DNA of 64,000 nt. Source: Streptomyces sp. NA02950 (GTDB taxonomy: Bacteria; Actinomycetota; Actinomycetes; Streptomycetales; Streptomycetaceae). The translations under genes were made by a program, and so were the position numbers. The stretch spans positions 9,082,001 to 9,146,000 of the forward strand of contig NZ_CP054916.1 in assembly GCF_013364155.1 (NCBI RefSeq), read 5' to 3'. Below the pieces are notes generated by a model. It was not told the DNA's origin, made no database searches, and was given only the letters and a program-made list of their open reading frames with translations. Positions 26,195 through 35,349 of the stretch are shown piece by piece (positions within the stretch are counted from its first letter, which is position 1; each line of letters starts with the position of its first letter).

Positions 26195-26374
26195 GATCAC
26201 CTCATCGAGAGTGTCAAAGTGGTCGGTGACGCGGCCGTGGTGATCAGGGAAATGCGCGTGGATATGACCGCTGCGGAAATGCGAAGAAAATTGGCCAACC
26301 GGACCCTCGGAGTGTGGACCCCAGTGGACGGCACATGGAAGTGTCTCGCCCAGCAGGCCACCGCGAAGTGGTAA
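26195..26374 (+). pseudogene. C-terminal remnant of a SnoaL/DUF4440-like protein
   Basis: About 59 codons ending in TAA encode VKVVGDAAVVIREMRVDM, a strand pattern, then LGVWTPVDGTWKCLAQQATA, the closing strand of NTF2-like DUF4440 proteins. The N-terminal half is absent and the sequence abuts the TetR pseudogene. Confidence 0.45.
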
Positions 26375-26782
26375 GGGGCGGACCCTGCGGAGAGTCTCGT
26401 TCACCCGGGCTGACCGCGTCTCGGCCGGTCCGCGGGCGCCAGAACTGCTCGGCGTGAGATCCGGGCCAGGCCGCTCCAGAACCACGGCCGGGCCCACCCG
26501 CCCCCGGCGACCCGCACGTCGGGACCTGTCAAGCCGAATGAGAAACGGTCCGACGGCGGGTCCGTCAGCGCCGGTAGGGAGCCGACATCCCTGACCGTCG
26601 TGACGGATGGCCACTGGCCAGGTTTCGGCGTACCGCTCGGGCCCGTCCGATGGCATCGTCACTTCCATGAAACGTTCGGTGTCGGAGATCCCGGGACGGA
26701 TGTGGAATCCGGGTGGCACACTCGGCTGGTATACGCGGGAGGAGGCCGTCTCGTCCGGGGCGGGGCTCCGGCCGGGGGGACC
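26375..26782. other. Upstream region of the SARP gene, no gene supported
   Basis: The frames crossing this 408-base stretch show no protein features. It should carry the promoter of the AfsR-like regulator. Confidence 0.5.
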
Positions 26783-29700
26783 ATGCGCATTCAGGTACTT
26801 GGGCCGTTGCGGGCCTGGCACGGTGAAGCCGGGATCAACCTCGGCACACCTCACCAGCGGGCCCTCCTAGGTCTGCTGGTTCTGGCAGGGGGGCGGTCGC
26901 TGTCCCGGGCGGAATTGGCCGACGCCCTGTGGAGAGACCGGCCACCGCGCAGCGCGGTCAATCTGATCCAGACCTACGTCAGGCGATTACGCCGGCTGCT
27001 GGAGCCCGCGCGTCCGGCGCGAGCCCCCAGCGTGCTGCTGCCCAGGGTCGGGGACGGCTACGCCCTCCGCGTCCCCCAGGACGACGTCGACCTGTCACGC
27101 TTTCGACAGCTGGCGACGCGGGCCGAGGCCGCACGGCGCGACGGCGACGATCGCGGCGCAGGAGGGCTGCTTGGTGAGGCGCTCCGGCTGTGGCAGTCCC
27201 CACCGATGGCCGATCTGCCTCTTCTGGCCGCTCATCCCGCTGTTGTCGCGTTGGCCGAGGAGCGGCGGGCCGCGGTGGCGAAATACGGCGATGCGATGAT
27301 CGCTGCGGGTGCGGCCGAAGAGGCCCTGCCCGTCCTGGCGGAGGCAGCGGCCGCGCACCCGCTGGACGAGAGAGCACACGCCCGTCTGATGCGGGCCCAC
27401 GGTGCCATCGGACAGCGGGACACGGCCTTCGCGATCTATCTGGACACCCGCCGCAGACTCGGCCACGAACTGGGTGTGGAGCCCGGCGCCGAACTGACCG
27501 CAGCGTACGCCGCGTTGCTGGGGGAGGCGGCAGGGAGACCGGGTGTCGGTGCGGCCGGCCTCATGGGAACGCCTTCCCGTGGGGCCGACGTCATGTCGGA
27601 CGTCCCCGGGCCCGGGGAGGGATCCGGACGCGGCCCCGGGCCCGAGGGCGATCAGCGGACGAGGCCGGACCCGCCCGTCCCGCCCTCCGTTGCCGTCCCG
27701 CCCGCGCAGCTCCCAGCGGATGTCTTCGGCTTCACCGGCCGGTCCGCGGAACTGTCCTTGCTCGACCGGCCCTGGGCCGGAGACCAGCGGCCCGACGGCC
27801 GGGCCCCGGAGCCCGCGACCATGGCGATCTCGGTGATCTCCGGTACCGCCGGGGTGGGGAAGACCGCCCTGGCCGTCCACTGGGCGCATCGGGCGCGCCA
27901 CCGGTTCCCTGACGGGCAGCTGTATGTCAACCTGCGGGGCTACGACCCGGACCGGCCTTTGTCCTCCGGTGATGCCCTCACTCGCTTCCTGCACGCCCTG
28001 GGGCTGAGTGGCCGGCACATACCTCTCGATCCGGACGAGCGGGCAAGCCGCTACCGGACGGAGATGGCCGACCGCCGCATGCTTGTCGTGCTGGACAATG
28101 CCCTGTCCGTCGAACAGGTGCGCCCGTTGCTGCCCGGTACGCCCCCCTGCGCGGTTCTGGTGACCAGCAGAGACAGCCTGGCCGGTCTGGTGGCCCTGCA
28201 CGGCGCCCAGCGGCTCGAGCTCGGTCCGCTGCTCCCCACCGAGGCGACCTCGCTGCTGCGCCTGCTCATCGGCGACCGGGCACAGACGGATCACACGTCG
28301 TCCGCGGTTCTGGCCGAGCAGTGCGCCCGGCTGCCGCTGGCGCTGCGGGTGGCGGCCGAACTGGCCGCTACCCGCCCCGGAGTGACCTTGTCCGAGCTGG
28401 TGGCGGAGCTGAGCGACCAGCAACAGCGGCTCGAGTCGCTGGACGCCGGCGGAGACTCCCGCGCCACCGTGCGGTCAGTGTTCTTCTGGTCCTACCGTCA
28501 TCTGCCTCCCGCCACGGCCCGGACGTTCCGGCTGCTCGCCCTGCACCCGGGGCCGGACCTCAGCGTTCATGCCACCGCCGCCCTCACCGGTGAGAGTGTG
28601 GACCAGGCCGGCCGTCAGCTCGCCCTGCTGGCCCGGGCCCATCTGGTCCAGTCCGCCGGGGCCGGGCGGTTCGCCATGCACGACCTCTTGCGCGCCTACG
28701 CGGGCCGCATGTCGCTCGCGCGTGACACGCCGGAGGACCGCCGAGCGGCGGGCACCCGCTTGTTCGACCACTACCTGGCTGCTGCCACCGTGGCGATGGA
28801 TACGCTCTACCCCGCCGAGCGGCACCACCGCCCCGGCAGTGCGCCCACCGCGGCATCGGTCCCGCCGATGCAGGGCCAGGAGGCGGCCCGGGCCTGGCTG
28901 TCTGCCGAGATCCCCGTCATGAGCTCGGTCTGTGCCATGGCCATGGACGGGCGCCGGGCCGCCTACGCCGTGCGCCTGGCCGCGGTGCTCTTCCGCCATC
29001 TGGACGGCGGCCACCACATGGAGGCGCTGTCGTTCCACACCCACGCGCTGCGCGCGGCCGAGCACATCGGTGACCGTGCCGGCCAAGCCCACGCGCTGAC
29101 CAACCTCGGCGTCGTCCACTGGCGGCTTGGCACGTACCGATCGGCAGCCGTCCATCTGCGGCAGGCTCTGGCTCTCCATCGCGAGTCGGGCGACCGGCCG
29201 GGTCAGGCCCGTACCCTATCCAATCTGGGCAATGTGCACTGGCGGTCGGGCGACCACCGGTCCGCCGCGCACTGCCACCAGCAGGCTCTGTCGCTGTATG
29301 AGGAGTTGGGCGACCAGGTCGGCCAGGCCCGTACGCTGACCAACCTCGGCAATGTGTGCCAGCGCCAGGGGGAGTATGACCTGGCTGCCGCCTACCAGCG
29401 CCAGGCACTGGATCTGCACGGTGTGACGGGCGACCAGATCGGCCGGGCCCGTACGCTGACCAGCCTCGGCAACGTGTGTCTCCACCAAGGCCGTTACGAG
29501 GCGGCCGCCGACCACCACGGTCAGGCCCTTGAGCTCTTCCGCCGCTTCGGTCACCAGGGGGGCCAGGCTTACGCGATGACCGGCCTGGGGGATGTGTTTG
29601 TGCGGCAGGGACTGCCTCTCGTGGCCGCCGATCACCACCGCCAGGCCCTGCGCCTGTTCCGTACGATCGGCGAGCGCTACGGCGAGGCGTCCGCGCTCAA

Positions 29701-29881
29701 CGGCCTCGGCGAGGCGTTGCGCGGGGCCGGACGCCCTGCGGAAGCCGTCGTCTATCACGTCAGAGCCGAGGCGGTCGCGGCGAGCACCGGTGAGCGTGAC
29801 GAACAGGCGCGTGCCCAACTCGGTGCGGCGCTGGCCCGTGGGGACTGCGACGCCGCCGACGCGTCCCCCACCTTGCGTTAG
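26783..29881 (+). CDS. AfsR/SARP-family regulator with NB-ARC and TPR domains
   Basis: A 1032-residue activator starting at ATG 26783 behind GGGGGGA. It has an OmpR-like winged helix (residues 1-95, LGPLRAWHGEAGINLGTPHQ, ADALWRDRPPRSAVNLIQTYV), a bacterial transcriptional activation domain (about 100-245), and a low-complexity Pro/Gly linker. An NB-ARC ATPase follows with P-loop GTAGVGKTA at 354-362, then at least six TPR-like repeats (NLGNVHWRSGDH, NLGNVCQRQGEY, SLGNVCLHQGRY). Such proteins bind 11-bp-spaced direct repeats and switch on antibiotic genes. It converges on the lasso ABC gene with overlapping stop codons, and repeats of that type precede the lasso precursor. Confidence 0.88.
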   Translation: MRIQVLGPLRAWHGEAGINLGTPHQRALLGLLVLAGGRSLSRAELADALWRDRPPRSAVNLIQTYVRRLRRLLEPARPARAPSVLLPRVGDGYALRVPQDDVDLSRFRQLATRAEAARRDGDDRGAGGLLGEALRLWQSPPMADLPLLAAHPAVVALAEERRAAVAKYGDAMIAAGAAEEALPVLAEAAAAHPLDERAHARLMRAHGAIGQRDTAFAIYLDTRRRLGHELGVEPGAELTAAYAALLGEAAGRPGVGAAGLMGTPSRGADVMSDVPGPGEGSGRGPGPEGDQRTRPDPPVPPSVAVPPAQLPADVFGFTGRSAELSLLDRPWAGDQRPDGRAPEPATMAISVISGTAGVGKTALAVHWAHRARHRFPDGQLYVNLRGYDPDRPLSSGDALTRFLHALGLSGRHIPLDPDERASRYRTEMADRRMLVVLDNALSVEQVRPLLPGTPPCAVLVTSRDSLAGLVALHGAQRLELGPLLPTEATSLLRLLIGDRAQTDHTSSAVLAEQCARLPLALRVAAELAATRPGVTLSELVAELSDQQQRLESLDAGGDSRATVRSVFFWSYRHLPPATARTFRLLALHPGPDLSVHATAALTGESVDQAGRQLALLARAHLVQSAGAGRFAMHDLLRAYAGRMSLARDTPEDRRAAGTRLFDHYLAAATVAMDTLYPAERHHRPGSAPTAASVPPMQGQEAARAWLSAEIPVMSSVCAMAMDGRRAAYAVRLAAVLFRHLDGGHHMEALSFHTHALRAAEHIGDRAGQAHALTNLGVVHWRLGTYRSAAVHLRQALALHRESGDRPGQARTLSNLGNVHWRSGDHRSAAHCHQQALSLYEELGDQVGQARTLTNLGNVCQRQGEYDLAAAYQRQALDLHGVTGDQIGRARTLTSLGNVCLHQGRYEAAADHHGQALELFRRFGHQGGQAYAMTGLGDVFVRQGLPLVAADHHRQALRLFRTIGERYGEASALNGLGEALRGAGRPAEAVVYHVRAEAVAASTGERDEQARAQLGAALARGDCDAADASPTLR

Positions 29882-31674
29882 GCAGGCGCACCGGCCTCCG
29901 CTTCCCCGGCCTGACCTGTGGGTCGGACAAGCAGTTGTCGTCCGGCCAGTTCCCGGTACAGCGGCGAGATGTCGAGGAGTTCGGCATGGGTACCGCGGGC
30001 GGTGACCCGGCCGGCTTCGAGTACGACGATGAGGTCGGAGCGGACGATGGTGGACAGCCGGTGAGCCACGACCACCACCGTGCGGTTGACGGAGACGGAG
30101 TCGATCGCCTCGGCCAGAGCGGCCTCGTTGCGGGCGTCGAGGCTGGCGGTCGGTTCGTCCAGTAGGAGCACCGGTGGGGCCGCCAGCAGCACCCGGGCGA
30201 TGGCCAGCCGCTGGCGTTCGCCGCCGGAGAGCAGCACGCCGCTGTCCCCGACCTGGGTGTCCAGCCCTCGGGGGGTGCGGTGGGCGAGACCGCGCAGGTT
30301 GACGGTGTCGAGTACGCGCAGCAGGGTGGCATCGTCGGCGTCGGGCGCGCCCAGGAGCAGGTTGTCCCGCAGGCTGCCCGCCAGGGCGGGCGCGTCCTGT
30401 TCGACATAGCCGAGTTGGCCGCGCAGGACGGCGAGCGGCAGTTCACGGGTGTCGACTCCGTGGAGGCGGACGGCGCCCGCGGTGGGTTCGTAGAATCGCT
30501 CGGCGAGGGCGAGCAGGGTGCTTTTGCCCGCGCCCGAGGGTCCGACGAGCGCGACACGGAAGCCCCGCGGGATGTCCAGGCTGATGCCGCGCAGCACGGG
30601 TATGCCGTCGGGATAGTCGAAGTCGACGTTGTCGAAGGCGAGGGGCGGCGGGTGTGCCAGGACGACGGGCGCAGGACGGTGGACGGTTGCGGGGCCGGTC
30701 CGGGGTTCGGTGGGCAAGGAATGCACCTCCTCGATCCGGGCGAGCGCCCCGAGCCCGGCCTGGAAGGTGGTGTACGCCTGCATTGCCTGCGCCATGGGCT
30801 GCACGAACAGCAGGAGATAGAGGACGAACGCGACGAGGTCCGCCACGCCCACCGCACCCGACGCCACCCGGGCGCTGCCGTAGCCCAGCACGGACAGGAG
30901 GGCCGCCTGCATCGCGACATTGGTCAGGGGGACGGCCAGTGATTCCAGGCGGGCCACGCTGAGCCCGGCTTCGTAGGCGGCCGCCGCACTGCGCCTGACC
31001 TGCGCGGCCTCACGTTCCTCGGCGCGGGCGGCACGGATGGTGCGCACCGCGGTCAGCGCCCGCTCGACGGAGGCCGTCATGGCGCCCACAGCCTGCTGAG
31101 CCTGGCCGCTCAGGCGCCGGACGCGGCGCGAGACCGTGGCCACGGCGGCTACACCGGCCCCCACCGACAGCAGGGTCACCCCCAGCAGCGGCGGATCGAT
31201 GCTCCCCATCAGGACCACGGCACCGAGGGCGACCACCACTCCCGAGCCCAGGTCCACCAGACCACCGGTCACCACAGACCGCAGCAGGGTGGTGTCGGCG
31301 CCCACCCGGGAGATCAGGTCTCCTGTGCGTCGCCGGTCGAACTCCTCGATCGGCAGCCGCAGCAGAGTCTCCACCAGGGTGCGTCGTGCGGTGAAGACCA
31401 CGCCTTCCGCGGTGCGCTGGAGCAGATAGCGCTGGAGTCCTTCCAGGGCCGCGGCCGCCACCACCACGCTGATCAGGAGGGCGAGGGCGGTGCTGAGACC
31501 GGAGCCCTCGTTCGCCGCGCCCAGTGTCCGCTGGACCAGCAGCGGCTGGGCAAGGGCTGCGGCCGCCGAGACCAGGGACAGCCCCATGACCGCCAGCAGC
31601 GGGCCGCGATGGGGGGAGAGGTACGACCACAGCCGGGGCGGCCGGCGGCGGGGCGCGACTGGTACGTGCCTCAC
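29878..31674 (-). CDS. Lasso peptide ABC exporter (D protein)
   Basis: A 598-residue half-transporter with a fused permease (about six hydrophobic helices in residues 25-300) and an ATPase. Walker A is GPSGAGKST, the signature LLSGGERQRLAIAR, Walker B VLLLDEPTASLD and the H-loop VVAHRLS. It should export the mature lasso peptide and give self-protection. The GTG start overlaps the stop of the leader-peptidase gene (GTGA), so B1-B2-D are translationally coupled. Confidence 0.87.
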   Translation of the reverse strand: MRHVPVAPRRRPPRLWSYLSPHRGPLLAVMGLSLVSAAAALAQPLLVQRTLGAANEGSGLSTALALLISVVVAAAALEGLQRYLLQRTAEGVVFTARRTLVETLLRLPIEEFDRRRTGDLISRVGADTTLLRSVVTGGLVDLGSGVVVALGAVVLMGSIDPPLLGVTLLSVGAGVAAVATVSRRVRRLSGQAQQAVGAMTASVERALTAVRTIRAARAEEREAAQVRRSAAAAYEAGLSVARLESLAVPLTNVAMQAALLSVLGYGSARVASGAVGVADLVAFVLYLLLFVQPMAQAMQAYTTFQAGLGALARIEEVHSLPTEPRTGPATVHRPAPVVLAHPPPLAFDNVDFDYPDGIPVLRGISLDIPRGFRVALVGPSGAGKSTLLALAERFYEPTAGAVRLHGVDTRELPLAVLRGQLGYVEQDAPALAGSLRDNLLLGAPDADDATLLRVLDTVNLRGLAHRTPRGLDTQVGDSGVLLSGGERQRLAIARVLLAAPPVLLLDEPTASLDARNEAALAEAIDSVSVNRTVVVVAHRLSTIVRSDLIVVLEAGRVTARGTHAELLDISPLYRELAGRQLLVRPTGQAGEAEAGAPA

Positions 31675-32225
31675 GAGGGGAGCCCGCGTCGCCGGTCGGG
31701 CGCCGCCGCAGCGTCCGTCAGGTGGGCGGAGCTGATGCGCTGCAGCACGCGGTAGCCGATGGTGACGTCCTGGTTGTCGTTGAGCACGATGCCGTGGATC
31801 GCGGTCCAGGCGTGGAAGTGGTCCTTCGCGAAGGTGCTGGTCAGTGCCCTGGCCACACAGACCTCGGCGGGCAGTCCCAGGGCCGACAGATAGCGGGCAA
31901 GGGCCAGGGAGCGGGGCAGGCAGTCGGCCCGGGGCATCAAGACCCGCATCACCGCCTGGGACCAGAACACCTGTCGCCGGGCCAGGCGGACGCTCAAGTC
32001 CGGGTGGAGGCCGCGCAGACGCCAGGCGCCCGGGGCCGGCCGGGCTCCTTCGAGGAGCAGGCGTGCCCTGCTCCAGCCGCGACGGCGGTAGGTCCACGCC
32101 GTGGCTGCGGTGGCCCACAGCGCGCGCAGCCGTAAACGCGGTGGCACGCCCGGCGGCGCCGTGTGCGGGGCCGGGTCGGCCAGGAAGAATTCCCAGTCCG
32201 CCAGGGGTTTGGTGACGGCTCTCAC
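31671..32225 (-). CDS. Lasso peptide leader peptidase (B2, transglutaminase-like)
   Basis: A 184-residue protein of the lasso B2 family. The papain/transglutaminase-like triad is visible: Cys102 in RADCLPRSLALARYL, His138 in KDHFHAWTAI and an Asp in VLNDNQDV near residue 150. It cuts the precursor after the leader, freeing the alpha-amine for macrolactam formation, and needs the separate B1 protein to bind the leader. GTG 32225 overlaps the B1 stop. Confidence 0.88.
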   Translation of the reverse strand: MRAVTKPLADWEFFLADPAPHTAPPGVPPRLRLRALWATAATAWTYRRRGWSRARLLLEGARPAPGAWRLRGLHPDLSVRLARRQVFWSQAVMRVLMPRADCLPRSLALARYLSALGLPAEVCVARALTSTFAKDHFHAWTAIHGIVLNDNQDVTIGYRVLQRISSAHLTDAAAAPDRRRGLPS

Positions 32226-32572
32226 GGTCGCCCCTCCTCGCCGGGGGACAGCAGGCCGTGCTGTGCGAGCTGGTGCGCGAGGGCAGTGACGCCGGCGTCC
32301 AGGGTGGTGGGGGGCGCCTCCACCAGGTCCCCAAGGTGAGCGACCACCTCCTGAAGCGTTCCGAACCGCAGGGCGGCACTGAGCATCAGCGTCGCCGTCG
32401 CGTTCAGGGCCAGGTAGACGTCCTTGCGGGTGTCCAGGATCACCCCGGCCTCGTCGGTCGGATCGAAGACGGCGTGGTCGGCCAGGCGCAGCAGAGGTTC
32501 GCGGGCTGCCTGCGCGGTCGGCACCGATACCAACCACGGGCCCTCCGTGCCGGGAGCGGGGTTCACGGTCAT
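32222..32572 (-). CDS. Lasso peptide RRE protein (B1, PqqD-like)
   Basis: A 116-residue RiPP recognition element protein. The PqqD-type winged helix is seen in LLRLADHAVFDPTDEAGVIL, TRKDVYLALNATATLML and the terminal helix TALAHQLAQHGLL. It should bind the YxxP-type leader and present it to B2. ATG 32572 is preferred to ATG 32581 because GAAAGG is otherwise too close. An IS110 remnant separates it from the cyclase gene, so it may have its own promoter upstream. Confidence 0.82.
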   Translation of the reverse strand: MTVNPAPGTEGPWLVSVPTAQAAREPLLRLADHAVFDPTDEAGVILDTRKDVYLALNATATLMLSAALRFGTLQEVVAHLGDLVEAPPTTLDAGVTALAHQLAQHGLLSPGEEGRP

Positions 32573-32806
32573 GGGGTTCATACCTTTCGTGCTGGGTTGA
32601 TTCGGGCCATTCGTAAGATCGGACACCCAGGGATGCCGGGTGCGGCTGTCATGTGGTTGCCGCATGCGTGGCTTGGAAGGATTGGCCGTCCGGTATCCCG
32701 CGACGACTCGACTCCTGATTGGGATGCGCGAACCGAATCGCTCGTATGGACGTGACAGCGAGGTCGTCTGCTGGGACAGCACAGAAGAAGGACGAAGGAG
32801 GGTCGG

Positions 32807-33147
32807 GTGCCCGAACGGTGGGCGGGGACGGACGCGGGCAAGGCCGAACACCACTGCACCGCGCTCGACGTGGACGGCACCCAAGCTGCTCTCGCGCCGG
32901 ATACCGAACAACGAGGACGAGCTACAGCCGTCGCCTGCTGCGGACGCTCTATCTCCCCGCCCAGGTCGCCGCCATGCACGGTCCGCAGTCCAAGGTCGTC
33001 TACCAGCGCAAACGCGCCGAGGGGAAGTCCCACAAGCAGGCTGTCCTCGCGCTCGCCAGAGGCCGTCTGAACGTGCTCTGGGCCCTGATACGCGACCACC
33101 GCGCCTTCGCGGCATTCACTGCCCATCCCGTTGCCGCAGCGGCATGA
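32807..33147 (+). pseudogene. IS110-family transposase remnant
   Basis: Three frame-shifted pieces are recognisable. ERWAGTDAGKAEHHCTALDVDG is the DEDD N-terminus (with Ile changed to Thr), LLSRRIPNNEDEL is its continuation in another frame, and AAMHGPQSKVVYQRKRAEGK with SHKQAVLALARGRLNVLWAL is the C-terminal end in a third. The roughly 250-residue middle is deleted. It lies in the opposite direction inside the lasso operon, between cyclase and B1. Confidence 0.75.
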
Positions 33148-33162
33148 TCCAGTCACAAGGCG

Positions 33163-34905
33163 TCACCGCCTCGACTGGACGTCATGATTGGGGATCCTTC
33201 CCTCGTAGTGGCGCAGGAAGATCTCGGTCATGGCGGCGTGGACGAGCGTCTCGGCGTTGCGGCGCCTGCGGTGCGGGTCGGTCAGCACCTCGGCCAGCCG
33301 CTCGGGGTTCACCACACCCATCCGTACGAGCCGGGAGTCCCCTCCACCCATCAGGTCATGGAAGACCTTGGCATCGGCCAGGGCGCGGTTCTTGTGCGCC
33401 GAGGACATCCACAGGCGTCCGTACCGACGCCATACGGACGCGGGCAGCCGGGTGGACAGCAGCAGCCGAAGCACCGGCTTGGTGATCACCTGCCCCTGGT
33501 AGGGGAACATCCGATACGCATCGGGCATGCGCGCGGCCAGCCTGCGCAGCTCCCGGGAGCCCAGAGGGTTGCACATCATGATTCCGCGCGGCCGCCACGA
33601 GGTCAGATGCGCGCAGACGTCCTTGACCGAGTAGTCGTCCTCGGCCGCTACGTCCGCGAACGGGTCGTCCGGGACGCCCGGCATGGGTTCGAGAAAGTCC
33701 GTGGCCCGTATCAGGCCGCTGTCGGACCGGATGTCGTCGAACAGCGAGCGGGACCGGGAGGCGGTGCGGAGGATCTGCGGAAGTTCCCAGCGGGAGCTGA
33801 CCAGCCCCGCGCACAGCGCCGCCCTCTCGCGGAACGGGATGTCTGCGGCCAGGGCATCGTGCAGGCCATAGCGGAGCGGGCCGAACCGCAGGTCACCGTC
33901 CCTGCCCCACACCAGCAGCCTGATGCCGTCGCCGTGCACCCGCTGGGCCAGTTGCTCCAGCCAGGGGTACCCCACGTTCAGGAAGGGGTGGGGGAAGGAG
34001 CGCTCGCGCGGCGGGAAGTGGCTGTCGTAGCCCGCCTTGACCATCTCCAGCGGAACGGACAGGTGGTTGCAGATCGTTCGTGCGTACCCGGACTCGTCGG
34101 CCAGCGGGTCGTCCACCACATGGTGGTAGGCCACCACGTCGGCCCCGGCCTCGACCAGCGCGCACAGCACGGCCGCCGAGTCGAGCCCGCCACTGACCAT
34201 GACTCCGACCCGGCCCGCGCCCACGTACGCGCGGGCCTCCCGCAGCAGCATGTCGTAGGCGAGCTCGGCGTACTGGGCCAGCGGAGTACGACGCGGTAGG
34301 TCGAGCGGCGTGAGGGAGTCGAAGCGGACGCTGGACAGGGTCCTTGGGCGGACCACGACCATCTCGCCGGGGCGTACGGGGGTCAGCCCGTGGTAGATGA
34401 ACACCTCGTCGCCACGACAGCACCGCCAGATGGCTTGCCGGCTGAACTCCTCGCGTTCCTGGTCGAGCAGGTCGGCCGGATCGGTGGACCAACGCACCAC
34501 CGGGCCGTCCCTGCGGTAGAGCAGCCCCTCGGTACTGACGAGGTTTCGGAACAGCGTCACCTTGCGCGCGGTCACCAGGGCCCCGCACAGTTCACCGGGC
34601 AGCCGCGCGAGCTCCGCATGGCGGCCCTCTCGGACCAGATCCGCGATCCGCCGCTGCCACCCGTCCGTGGCCGGAAGGGTCACCGGTCCTGATAGCAGCA
34701 GGTACTCTTCGGGGCCGGTCGCCACCAGCCCGAGGGAAGGGTTCGGGGCCAGCCGCTGCACCGCGTGGTGAGGCGCTGACGGTGTCCCCCGGCTTGCGAA
34801 CGACAGGCGGGCGAGCCCGACCTCCCCACCGGCGGCGTCGAAATCCACCCGACCGGAGATGCCGAGAAATTCCCCGACCAGCAACGGAGCCCCCTCTTTC
34901 GCCAC
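33163..34905 (-). CDS. Lasso peptide cyclase (C, asparagine synthetase-like)
   Basis: A 580-residue protein with an N-terminal glutaminase-like domain and a C-terminal ATP-dependent synthetase domain. The pyrophosphate loop SGGLDS is at residues 238-243 in VMVSGGLDSAAVLCAL, followed by VKDVCAHLTSWRPRG and MCNPLGSRELRRLAARMP as in lasso C proteins. It activates the side-chain carboxylate of the ring Asp or Glu and closes the macrolactam. GTG 34905 lacks a strong ribosome site. It lies 104 bases downstream of the precursor gene. Confidence 0.87.
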   Translation of the reverse strand: MAKEGAPLLVGEFLGISGRVDFDAAGGEVGLARLSFASRGTPSAPHHAVQRLAPNPSLGLVATGPEEYLLLSGPVTLPATDGWQRRIADLVREGRHAELARLPGELCGALVTARKVTLFRNLVSTEGLLYRRDGPVVRWSTDPADLLDQEREEFSRQAIWRCCRGDEVFIYHGLTPVRPGEMVVVRPRTLSSVRFDSLTPLDLPRRTPLAQYAELAYDMLLREARAYVGAGRVGVMVSGGLDSAAVLCALVEAGADVVAYHHVVDDPLADESGYARTICNHLSVPLEMVKAGYDSHFPPRERSFPHPFLNVGYPWLEQLAQRVHGDGIRLLVWGRDGDLRFGPLRYGLHDALAADIPFRERAALCAGLVSSRWELPQILRTASRSRSLFDDIRSDSGLIRATDFLEPMPGVPDDPFADVAAEDDYSVKDVCAHLTSWRPRGIMMCNPLGSRELRRLAARMPDAYRMFPYQGQVITKPVLRLLLSTRLPASVWRRYGRLWMSSAHKNRALADAKVFHDLMGGGDSRLVRMGVVNPERLAEVLTDPHRRRRNAETLVHAAMTEIFLRHYEGRIPNHDVQSRR

Positions 34906-35009
34906 ATGGTTCAGCCGGTATCTGACGCCTCGCCTCGTTCAGGCGTGGCTGATCGGCATCCGCTCCCGCCCGATGGAGGCGGGAGCGGAGCGGGTGGTGC
35001 CGGCCGTCC

Positions 35010-35138
35010 TCAGCGGAGGCGCCGGTGGGTGGTGATGACGTTGTCGAAGGTCTGCCCGATGGTCAGCCATCCGGTCAGTTCCTCGACGGTGCCCAGCACG
35101 GTGACGCTGGGCTCCGCATAAGCCAGCTTGCTCTTCAT
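35010..35138 (-). CDS. Lasso peptide precursor (A)
   Basis: A 42-residue peptide starting at ATG 35138 behind GGAAGGAAGG. The leader contains YAEP (Tyr7-Pro10), Val12, Gly16 and Thr22, an exact fit to the YxxPxL/VxxxGxxxxxT leader rule. Taking Thr as residue -2, the leader ends ELTG and the predicted core is WLTIGQTFDNVITTHRRLR (19 residues), with a Trp1-Asp9 macrolactam and a basic tail. It directly precedes the cyclase gene. The alternative of a Gly-first core would place Asp at position 10, outside the usual 7-9, so the Trp start is favoured. The mature structure is a prediction. Confidence 0.85.
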   Translation of the reverse strand: MKSKLAYAEPSVTVLGTVEELTGWLTIGQTFDNVITTHRRLR

Positions 35139-35203
35139 CAGCTTTCCTTCCTTCCCTCGGGTCGGGTTCGGTGCGTGTTGCTCTCCAGGTTGCGTCGTAC
35201 GTC

Positions 35204-35230
35204 TGGACGAGGACTGGACATCCGTTGGAC
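35204..35230 (-). promoter_or_regulatory. Three GTCCA direct repeats at 11-bp spacing (SARP-type site)
   Basis: On the minus strand GTCCA begins at 35230, 35219 and 35208, exactly 11 bases apart. The block lies 66-92 bases before the precursor start. SARP proteins recognise short direct repeats with this helical spacing, and a SARP gene closes the cluster. Confidence 0.6.
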
Positions 35231-35349
35231 ACGGCCGCCCGGCGCGTGATGTGCGGCCGTGATCGCCTGACTACTGTGCGGGCACCCGGCCGCAGTGGCC
35301 CGGCCCCCCGCGACCCATACAGCAACGACGAGCCGGACGAAGGCGAAGA

